A stretch of DNA of 64,000 bases from Diaporthe sp. PMI_573 (taxonomy: Eukaryota > Ascomycota > Sordariomycetes > Diaporthales > Diaporthaceae): the NCBI GenBank assembly GCA_021399435.1, contig JAJTUP010000050.1, positions 310,001 to 374,000 of the forward strand. The letters are read 5' to 3'. A model generated the notes under the pieces. It saw only the letters and a program-made list of their open reading frames with translations. It was not told the origin of the DNA and did no database searches. A program made the translations under genes and the position numbers. The stretch's first letter is position 1. Every line of letters begins with the position of its first letter. Positions 20,162-28,885 of the stretch are shown here, piece by piece.

Positions 20162-22639
20162 TCACGTAGGTTTTGATTTCACAGCAGTTCTACTCGCATG
20201 AGTAGAGGCCTTGGAGGCACTCCGGGTGATTGGCCCATCCAGGTCTCTCCGTGAAGACTCGCCCGGCAGCATGACAGCACGATCAAGCGCGTACGGGAGG
20301 CCGCGATGGCGACCACGGATCATCAGAGCACAGGTCACGAGCTTTGCAAACGTGCCGAACTGGCCAGACAGTGAGGTCATGACCGTTGGGTGCCCAAGCG
20401 AGAGCCCGACGTTGCCGCTAGGACGAGATTGTTAGCAGCGAACGTGGGGACAAGATGCGCATTGATTTCTTGCGTGCACTCACTAGGCCGAAACCACCTC
20501 AAAAAACACCGAGAAGACCGAGAATGCCTGGCCCGGGTGCGTTAGCTGAAAGCTCCTGTGTCGTAAAAGCATACTCTTGGTTGCTTGGGGCGGCTAGGCA
20601 GGTACCAACCGGCTCTGCCAAGTCCTTGATCCTCCCCGACTCGGCCACGCAGATGCAAAACGTCCCGAGAAATATGTACCACAGGTCAAAGCTCAGCTGG
20701 TTTCGAACGTGCGTCATGATGTAACTGGCTGCCCCGGACTCGTCGACGGGGCGGTCTGCTGGGTATAACCCGATGGCCTGCTCCTCGTACGTGTTGGAGG
20801 CGCCTGGGACGTGTTAGTCACCTGCTAATGGTGTGCACTCTCAAACGGTCCAAACCGTGACAGATTGGGGGGGGGGGGGCGGCGGGAAAAGATACGGATG
20901 ACACTGACGAATGCTGATAGCTATTGGAAGAATGGCGATGTACATCATGACGAGGAGGCTGAATTGGACAGCCGGGTTGATTTCGGCGAGATTCAACGTC
21001 GAGGTACCTGTGTGGCGAGAAGATGCTGCCTGAAATAGGGCAGAGAGGATTCGTGGGCCCATCGGAAGGTCGTTCACGGCTGGGTTGTCCAGATCTAGGA
21101 CGACAATAAGCAGCACGTCAACGAAGTTTAGTGCAGCAATTATCCCGAATAGAATCCAGGTTGGGTGACTGGGAAACAACAGGGTGTAACATCGGCGTGG
21201 ATGGTCGAGGAGAAACTTCAATGCTGCGTTTGTGGGCTTGTTGGAATGCGTCAATTTGTACGTGACCCATATGCAGAAGCGCAGCACCACTGGGTAGCAG
21301 GTGTTGCCGGCAAAAGCCAAAAAGGTCATGAGCAACATGGGCCATGTGGCGTCCTTGAATGTGATCATGGAGTCCGGAGTCAATGTGAAGCCGAGGTTGT
21401 TGATCATGGTCTGTGAAGAATAAAACGCCCTTTTCAACGGCTTCAGCAACGACGACGCGTAGAATGTGGCAAGATGGAAACAAACAGAATAACTTACCAC
21501 CAAGTCTTGTCTTGGCCGCACTCCGCCAGCCAGTCTGTGTACTTTGACGGAGCAGTATGGATCCATGGGAGCAAGCTAATTACACCGAGGAAATGCAGCC
21601 CGAGATAATATCCTAACGTGGAGCTCGTCAATATCGAAGCCAACACAATGGCACCCCAGACATACCGCAAACGATTTTGAGGAGCAGCTTCAGCGCCGTA
21701 TACTCAATACCACCCAGCGTTTCCGCGTCTTCGGCTGTCAGGTCATGGAACTGCGAGTTCCTGCCAATAGTCACTTGTTTGGAAAGTCCCGGCAGATTAT
21801 TGGGCCTTGGATGTTGCGAAGTACTCGAGAGCCTCCGCTCCGCACTGGGTCGAGATCCTAGCACAAACATGGATCCGGCGGCATTCTCGATCGATTTAGC
21901 CGCGGATATGGCGGGGCCTTCGTTGCCAACATACTTTCGTTGTTTAAGCATGGAGGCAGTCTCTCCTGTCGTTCGAGAAGGCTTTACTTCATCTTGACCT
22001 GCGCAAGAGGGGAGAAATTAGCATGACTGCCGCGAGGAACTCGTATTTCACTCACCTTCATCGGCTGGCTCGGTTTCCCGAAGGCGCTTCTCTATAAATG
22101 GCTGGCCTATCTCTTTGGTCAGACTTCCATGAATGAATGGCATGTGGTAGCCACATCAAGACCCCCAGCGTCGCGACTAACCGTTGTCACGCTCCAATGG
22201 AGGTGGTATGTAGTATTCCGTGCTGGAGGACTTCGGTCGTTTATAATCAGAGTCGCTCGAAGTAGGGCCACTTGGATCAGCCGAGGAGACAACTTCTCCA
22301 TCACTCGTAACCCGCTTTGCTTCACTGTACCACCCATTAGGCGCGCTCAACTTTGCAGGAGGTTGTGGCATGACCTACTTCACGGCCGAGGGATCATCTG
22401 GGGTCCTTTTGTGCCCCTCTAAGTCCTCGTCGCGTCTCAGTGAGAAAACCACGCCCTTTGGAGTCGGCCGGGGGTTGGATTGAGCTGAAAAGAAGCTATT
22501 CTATCAGCGCCCATCTTGCCTTGGGGGGAAACAGGGAGAACTTGCCAGAGGCGTTGAGCTTCTTTCTGAACCAGAAAATCCGGGCCACAACCACCATGAT
22601 ATTTACGAAGCCCAGATTGGTAATGGTTGGGATGATGTA
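20162..22639 (-). pseudogene. trk: TRK potassium transporter, remaining exons, inverted
   Basis: The minus strand continues the TRK frame from the TA at 22639: YIIPTITNLGFVNIMVV, ARIFWFRKKLNA. Introns that restore the frame are 22545-22485 (GC-AG, 61 bp), 22055-21999, 21665-21613, 21497-21430, 20908-20804, 20609-20528 and 20483-20418. Membrane segments and pore motifs include YYLGLHFLGVISLLPWI, SSQTMINNLGFTLTPDSM, AFAGNTCYPVVLRFCIWV, VVSAYGNVGLSLGHPTV and MIRGRHRGLPYALDRAV. The stop is at 20164-20162, 24 bp from copy 1. In the long cytoplasmic loop there are TAG codons at 22377-22375 and 22179-22177 and a frame change before 22140, so this copy appears dead even apart from the inversion. TRK proteins import K+ across the plasma membrane. 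Confidence 0.87.
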
Positions 22640-24532
22640 CCGTATATACTCGACAAATTCACGATACCCCCGGTCACTAAGACTAGTCCTATTTTGGTCT
22701 AGTTTGAAGCCACCATGGCCAGGGTTTTGGATACACTAACAAGCTACAGTAATACAGTCTTGAACCTCCTCTTCCTTCACAAAGAGGTCCATCTCTTCCA
22801 GAGGTGTTACAGACACTTCCTCATACTCCATCTTCATGGTAGGTTCCTTAGCCGTTTCCCAGCCTTCCCAGTTGGTTTGAGAAGGCTCTATATTCTTGAT
22901 ACGGACCATGTTAACCTGACTTCCATCAGGACGAATAGAAATTCCAGTGTGAATGAAGGCATTCTGAACCAACTCTGGCCTTTCTTCCAGACGTTTTACT
23001 GCCCTGGCTACTACCCAGGTAGTCATTATACGCATGTCAGAGACTGTCCATATATGTCCAGGGCTTTCCTTCTCTTTCTCTGTCATATATTCGTCAGTAA
23101 ATTCCTGAAGCCAAAGCTTGAAGGGATGGTTGACTGCAGTATCCAATGGCTGAAGGAGACTAGTACAGCCAGCTGGTATCAATGCAATAGTAACCCCTAG
23201 ATCCTTCAACTGTTGCTTGATAGTGTCAGTTACATGGAATCTAGCAACATCCATAACCAATAGGAAATCCTTCATATCCTTAGCTACTGCGTCTAGTTCT
23301 TCAGTAATCCATTTACCGAATAATTCCTCATTATTGTAAGCTGTAGGATTGAATTCCACAGTAACATCAGGACTGTAGGATGAGGATTCCTGATTGTATA
23401 TCCTTCCTGCAGGTCCTGAAGTACCATGGAATATAATCTTCGGCTTGAATCTCTGTATGCCATCTGCAGAGATGTAGAGAATAAGAGTAGCTTGTCGTTT
23501 ATCCCATCCACTCCGTTCTGTTTTTGCCTGTACTGACTTCGAGCCTGTAGAAGTATATGTACATCCAGAATTATACTCAAATGGAATAGGAGTTTCGTCC
23601 AGATTTAGGATTGCTGATTTGGAGAACCGCCGAGGAGGTGAGTTGTTGACAACTGGTGCTGGTGCTGGTGCTGGTGCTGATACTGGTACTGAGAGAGAAT
23701 CTCTTGGTTGAGATATACGTCTAATGAACTTGACGAAGTTATTCACAACTTCAAGGTACTCTGCAGGAAGCTTGGTGGCCTTCTTAGTAACCCTTCTATG
23801 TGAAATCCTATGTCGATGTAGAAAGCCTCTAAACCAGCCGGTAGAGAATACCCAGAGGTGAACGCTTTCAGGGTAGGTGTCCTTAAATAGCCTTTTTGAT
23901 TCTCGTCGAAACCAGCCGATAGAAACAATTCTATTTTCTGTTCGCCGTGTAAGAAAACAGGTGTAAAGCTTGTCTTCCAACTCTGGCCATCTAGGGTGAT
24001 ACCTTCGTTGATCCTCTTTGCGTACAAGCTGATCCCGCTTTTTCCACCAAGTCCTTATAGTTGCTTCAGGGATCTTGAAGAACTGGGAGGCTTCAAATAG
24101 TGTAGGAGGACGGAAGCCATCTTGGGAAGGTGGGAGGTCTTGTCGATAATGGCCACCTCTACCTCCAGTAGTTCCTGGGATACGGTGGTTCAAAAGAAAT
24201 AGAAGAACTTCAACACGTTTTTTCTGCTTGTATGACCGTTCTACCCGTGTAACTGGCTTAAATGAAGGAGCTTTTCGCTCATGAAGGGGCTTGGGCTTTG
24301 GCCCTGGCTTTTTTTGTAGGATGTTGGTTGAGATTGGGCCTAGGGGAGGCATTGTGACCCATGAGACCAGCAGTAAACAAATAACTTCAAGATCGACGCG
24401 TTAGAGACGTGATGGGCATCTCTGGGGGGCTAAACCTAGCGTAGATTAGTAAGGTGGCTATAGCTTCAGCCTAGGTAAGATTAGGCCTAATTAGGCGACC
24501 GGGGGTATCGTGAATTTGTCGAGTATATACGG
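22640..24532 (-). mobile_element. Fot1/pogo-type DNA transposon, copy 2 (intact, inverted)
   Basis: Same 1893-bp length, same 36-bp terminal repeats and same encoded protein as copy 1, but in opposite orientation. TA flanks lie at 22638-22639 and 24533-24534. The left flank is TRK coding sequence; the right flank (tgtactatctagtagg) is intergenic and not TRK-like. With copy 1 it forms a pair of 1.9-kb inverted repeats around 2.5 kb. Confidence 0.93.
22736..24352 (-). CDS. Fot1/pogo-type DDE transposase (copy 2)
   Basis: A 538-residue ORF with the same predicted sequence as the copy 1 transposase, including the complete DD35D triad (Asp 252, 368, 404) and the N-terminal DNA-binding region. It is intact. 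Having two intact copies means either could supply transposase to both and to any shorter derivatives elsewhere. Confidence 0.92.
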   Translation of the reverse strand: MPPLGPISTNILQKKPGPKPKPLHERKAPSFKPVTRVERSYKQKKRVEVLLFLLNHRIPGTTGGRGGHYRQDLPPSQDGFRPPTLFEASQFFKIPEATIRTWWKKRDQLVRKEDQRRYHPRWPELEDKLYTCFLTRRTENRIVSIGWFRRESKRLFKDTYPESVHLWVFSTGWFRGFLHRHRISHRRVTKKATKLPAEYLEVVNNFVKFIRRISQPRDSLSVPVSAPAPAPAPVVNNSPPRRFSKSAILNLDETPIPFEYNSGCTYTSTGSKSVQAKTERSGWDKRQATLILYISADGIQRFKPKIIFHGTSGPAGRIYNQESSSYSPDVTVEFNPTAYNNEELFGKWITEELDAVAKDMKDFLLVMDVARFHVTDTIKQQLKDLGVTIALIPAGCTSLLQPLDTAVNHPFKLWLQEFTDEYMTEKEKESPGHIWTVSDMRIMTTWVVARAVKRLEERPELVQNAFIHTGISIRPDGSQVNMVRIKNIEPSQTNWEGWETAKEPTMKMEYEEVSVTPLEEMDLFVKEEEVQDCITVAC

Positions 24533-24870
24533 TATGTACTATCTAGTAGGTGTAGTGGCGGTCTTATCGATAAGGCAGGGGACATGGAGTGGGGCTGTCA
24601 AATGGTATCAGTGCTGTTTCTGTACCACAACCCCAACCCTAATAAGCTTCACCCTCCCCTGCTCACGGCGGGGGTGGTGGATGTGTAATAAAGCTGGATT
24701 GTTGTTGTTGACTGTTGCCTGGCGCCATCATCCTCCATCCAGTGTTACTCGAACAAACGTGTCCCATATGGCAAATTCCCTCTTTCAAGTCGCCCGCAGG
24801 TCTCCCATGAGTTGGCCATGACCTGATGACTACAATATCGTTCCGAATTCCATCCAGTGTCGAGCTCGAG
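24533..24870. promoter_or_regulatory. upstream region of the F-box gene
   Basis: This 338-bp interval should include the F-box gene promoter and, if the inversion model is right, DNA that originally followed the TRK stop codon. An antisense ORF at 24663-25058 is an artefact overlapping the F-box first exons. Nothing else is recognised. Confidence 0.4.
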
Positions 24871-26796
24871 ATGCCGTCATCTTCGCCATCAGAGGCCCTC
24901 GAGGCCATCGTCTCATCCGAGGACTTGGTGCATTGCGTTGCCCGATACGTGAGTTTTGTCCCCATCCATCTGATCCCTTTCTCCGGCACAACTGACTGTG
25001 GATAGGTGCCATCTCGAGCGACATTACGAAGCCTTTGCCTTGTCTCGAAATTCTTCAATCAGACATTCTCACAGTTTCTCTACTCCAGCATTGTCTTCCA
25101 TGACGGAAACGCTCACATCCTCCGGGATCCAGAGCAACTCGAGAAATTCACTTCCAACCCCAATCTTATTTATTGCAAATCTTTGTCATTCAAACTTATC
25201 GAAGGTTCCTGGGCCGTCGGTAACCACCGTGAAGTTGGCCGGCTGGTCGACGCTCCTGGCTATGGCCGGATGGGGGACATAAGACATTGGGCGGGCCGAT
25301 ACAATGAGAGCATCATCAAGATCTTATCGTTGACTCCCAACATCTATAGATTCGAGTGAGTGTGAGAGATGAACCCCAAGATATTTTCTAACTAACCTCC
25401 TGGTAGATGGGAGAATTGGCCAATATCAGAATCTGTGCTCGAGATGCTTGAAGAACAGTGCCCATCCTTGCGGGATGTATCCATCATCTACCCGAACCTA
25501 GCAAAGTTCTCCCGGACCGAGAGGTTCTATCGAAACGGGAAGAGCGCCTTCGACGAAGAAAAGCCCAAGATAATACCTCTACCGACCCCGGAGCTACAGA
25601 ACCTCCGCAAGCTCTACTTGTACGAGATCAACGGTGATCTTGACGTGTGGATTCCAAAGATAGCCACCATGCTGGGCAAGTCGCGGTTCTTGGAGGAGCT
25701 TGGCCTGTCCTTGTCAGCAGAGTGTGAAAGGCAGCATGCGCTTACTGGGAAGTCCAAGACATTCTTGAACTTCTTCCCGTCTCTGGTGGAGCGATACCGT
25801 GACCAGGGGGACGAGCCGCTGAGGCTGCGCGTCCTCAAGATGGGCTATGGGGTGCTTTTGAACACGCCAAAGGAAGGCCTCGAGGACAGTGAACCGTATC
25901 AGGGTGTATACCTTTCTTCCCTCATTCATCGAGCCTACCTCGAGGAACTCTACGTGGACAATGATCTGGACGTCGGCTGCCCGCTAAAGATCCGCACCTC
26001 TGTGGGCCGTATCGCATGGTCCTGGATCACACCCTCCTTTCTGCCGAACCTCAAGCGCTTCACCTTCACCAGCCTGTCTGTTCAGAGCCAAGTCTGGCTC
26101 GGCCAGCACCCAGACCCGACATTCGCGAGCAACCTCGCCATGGGCATCGGCACCGAGAAGCTCGCATTCAGCTACATCGACGATAATGGCACCCTGCAAA
26201 GCGTGCGCAACAACAACATCCACCGACACATCGGCCAGATAGGCGAGAGGACCTTCTTCCTGCACAAGTACCGGAACCACCCAAACCTGCCCCTCAAGAG
26301 CTCCGTCGTGTCCGTCCTGAAGCCCTGCCACAAGGATCTCCTCTGTCTTGGCAGCTGTACCTGGATCAAGACCCTCTCCATCTGTCTTCAGAAGCAGACC
26401 ACCATCCCCGCGCTAAAGAAGATCGCACAGACTCTGCCACAGACTGAACATCTGTGGATTCGTATCGGGATGGACTATCCGCTCGTGGACGGCCAGAGCG
26501 AGGCCAATCATAAGGGCAACGCGATACGGATGAAGGATGGGGCGCTGGTTGATGAGCAGCAGTATCTGCACTCTACTTGGAGGCAGAAGTGGGCGGAGAT
26601 GGCGGCCACCGTGGCCGAGGCGAAGTCGTGCCCCATCAAATATCTCAAGATTGGGCATCTGGCATGGCGGGTGCTGCCACGTCCAAAGGGGGCCAGGAAG
26701 GCTGTTCTGGAGCCACTTGATCGATGGGAGGATGAGGCGAAGGGCCCGGATGTCTTCCGGTATAATGATCCTGTGAGGAGGGATCATCCTTACTGA
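24871..26796 (+). CDS. F-box-like protein (3 exons)
   Basis: Proposed exons 24871-24948, 25006-25355 and 25407-26796, with introns of 57 and 51 bp carrying CTGAC and CTAAC branch points, give 605 residues. The N-terminus (ALEAIVSSEDLVHCVARY, then VPSRATLRSLCLVSKFFNQT) has the helix pattern of a degenerate F-box at residues 8-50. The rest is a long alternating alpha/beta region with leucine-rich, repeat-like segments (LEELGLSLSAECERQHAL; SLIHRAYLEELYVDNDLDV; PIKYLKIGHLAWRVL). F-box proteins link substrates to the Skp1-Cul1 ubiquitin ligase. No substrate can be inferred. The gene looks intact and lies directly to the right of transposon copy 2. Confidence 0.75.
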
Positions 26797-27125
26797 GACA
26801 AGGGTATCGAAGCTGTTTACTATAGTGGAAAGTGACTCGAGTCCTGCTAAGAGACCCATATGTAAGCCCTGGAGGTCTATGTAAATATATCAGCAACCAA
26901 CGGGACAGAATACTCAAGTGCTCTCAGTATCCACGAGTCGCCTTCTCCAATGTTCAATGCCAGATCTCTACTTGGGAACCAGTTTAAGTTTTCCCGGCCG
27001 AGTCAGGAATTTACACCTGCGCTGCATCATACTCATCCGCGAGGCGAAATCCCTTCGCGTCTGCCAAGTGGAAGGACGGTTGACGGAGGAAAAAGGCACA
27101 CGGCCATTCATGGTTCAAAATAGGT
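26797..27125. other. intergenic interval
   Basis: This holds the 3' untranslated region of the F-box gene and DNA up to the Pot2-like element. No gene, RNA or repeat was recognised. Confidence 0.5.
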
Positions 27126-27127
27126 TA

Positions 27128-28755
27128 ACGTGGTTCATCACATAAGTTAGTGGTTTTTATCAGATAGTGGCGGATTTTTAGCAAGTCTACCAACTTTAGC
27201 CAACCCCAGCACCCACCCAGGGCGAAAAGATCAATACAAGCTGGCACGTATTGGTGCCAACTGCTTCTAATTGCTTATTTTCAATTGATTTTATTAGTTT
27301 AGAGGGGTTGGTGTGGCTGCAGGCCGGTTTTAAATATTAAACTTTTGGTGGAAGGGTCTGTTTTTGGTGCAGATCGCGTCCCAGTTTTTCGCGTCAATCT
27401 CGCATCATTCCACCTACTTAACTATTTAACACGCTAGAACTCAGCCTCCATCATGCCAATGCCGCCCAAGCTGCACGAATCTTTAATATCCCCGAAACTA
27501 CACTACGCAGGAGAATGAACCACCAACCTAGTCGCGAGGAATCACGCGTCAACAAACACAAACTTGAACCAATTGAAGAACAAGTGCTTGTCTAACTTAT
27601 CATCGACCAAGATGCACGAGGTTTTCCAATGCGACTTTCTGGTGTGGAAGATATGGCCAACCTCCTGCTGGCATCGCGTGATGGCAAGCCTGTCGGTAAG
27701 CGCTGGGCTCGACGCTTCGTGGATGCACAACCAGCCTTGAAGACCAAGTTTAATCGGTCTTATGACTATCAGAGGGCCCTCTGCGAAGATCCAGAGGTCA
27801 TTGGGAACTGGTTACGGCTGCTCCGCAACATGATGGCCAAGTATGGGGTCCTAGACGACGACCTATATAACTTTGACGAAACTGGCTTTATGATGGGCGT
27901 GATAACTGCATCAATGGTTGTTACACGTTCTGATCGCCATGGAAAGTCTAAATCTGTACAGCCTGGACACCGTGAATGGGCAACAGTCATCGAATGTATC
28001 AATGCAAAGGGCTGGTGTATCCCACCGTTCGTCATTGTGCAAGGTGCCTACCACCTTGCCAACTGGACAACAGAGTCAGGCTTCCCACCAAGCTGGGTTA
28101 TCAAGCCCACTCCAAATGGGTGGACGGATATGCTCGTTATCCACGTGTCCCTGATCAGCCCTGGAATCAATCCCATTTCCGAATGGTGGGAGGTGGGAAA
28201 GAGAGGACGAAGGATTGTATACTCGAATGAGGGAGATTATTGGCGAAGCCCGAAAGGATCCGAAGGTGGCGGCGGAGATATAGCTACGTAACGGGCAGAG
28301 TGCAGTGATTCCACAGCTTCCAGGCGTTTGTCCCACTTGTCATGCGGTGCACACGACAAGAATGCCCTCCGAACGCTTCGACAGGCCAACGAGGCACTTG
28401 CTAAGCGACGACGGGCCAAAAAAACACGTATCCAAGCAGGAGGCGCACTTAGTGTACAAGATGCACAAGAGTTGATTGCCCAGAAAGAGGTTGTTGGGCG
28501 ACAATCGGGTAAGAAGTCGGAGAGAGGGGGTCTAGCGGAGGAAGGATCATCGCATTTACAGCGTTGTAGAAGGTGCGGAAAGACTGGTCATAACATACGA
28601 ACTTGTCAGAAGGATGAAGAAATGTCTGGAGAAGAAAGTTGTATTGAGTGTAATTAATTTTCCTAATTTCGTAGTTGTGTAAATGAGTTTGGAGGTCTTG
28701 GGGTGGTGGAAAGTGGACCGCGCGATGATATGGACCGCGCGATGATAAACCACGT
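27128..28755 (+). mobile_element. Pot2/Fot1-type DNA transposon with internal deletion
   Basis: Terminal inverted repeats begin ACGTGGTT (27128) and end AACCACGT (28755), each flanked by TA (27126-27127; 28756-28757). The 1628-bp element contains a mutated transposase gene with part of the catalytic domain missing. Nine bases after the right end another TAACGTGGTT begins, suggesting a second insertion of the same family nearby. Confidence 0.7.
27459..28657 (+). pseudogene. Pot2/Fot1-type transposase, stop and internal deletion
   Basis: The frame reads AAQAARIFNIPETTLRRRMN (helix-turn-helix), EEQVLV, a TAA, then LIIDQDARGFPMRLSGVEDM and YNFDETGFMMGVITASMVVT (first Asp of the DDE domain). It goes on to VIECINAKGWCIPPFVIVQG and NGWTD. 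After GWTD the expected domain with the second and third Asp is missing. Sequence resumes with the typical C-terminal tail ALRTLRQANEALAKRRRAKK, SVQDAQELIAQKEVVG and a CRRCGKTGHNIRTC zinc knuckle. A CAA-to-TAA change would explain the stop. Inactive. Confidence 0.8.
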
Positions 28756-28757
28756 TA

Positions 28758-28885
28758 GTAATCAATTAACGTGGTTTACCACCCAGCCGGTCAGGACACC
28801 CAGCCGGACACTTTTTTTACATACAAAAAACGTCCGTGCCAACCCTACCTACTTCTTCAAACTAGGCCTAATTGGGATGAAAATT
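28758..28885. repeat. transposon-end debris with short tandem repeats
   Basis: This interval has an orphan TAACGTGGTT end (28767-28776) and a doubled cacccagccgg word. A 17-bp tandem repeat, tggaccgcgcgatgata, lies just upstream at about 28712-28746. It joins the Pot2-like element to the truncated 3' end of the Helitron gene. Confidence 0.45.

Noticed and set aside
20865..20885. Run of G inside TRK suspected as a frameshift
   Set aside because: It falls within the 105-bp intron 20908-20804, so it does not affect the reading frame.
22715..23200. ORF of 161 codons opposite each transposase, present in both Fot1-like copies
   Set aside because: It is a shadow of the transposase coding strand; its conservation only reflects identity of the two copies.
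24663..25058. Minus-strand ORF of 131 codons
   Set aside because: It is antisense to the first two exons of the F-box gene, starts without clear signals and has low-complexity Pro/Gln ends.
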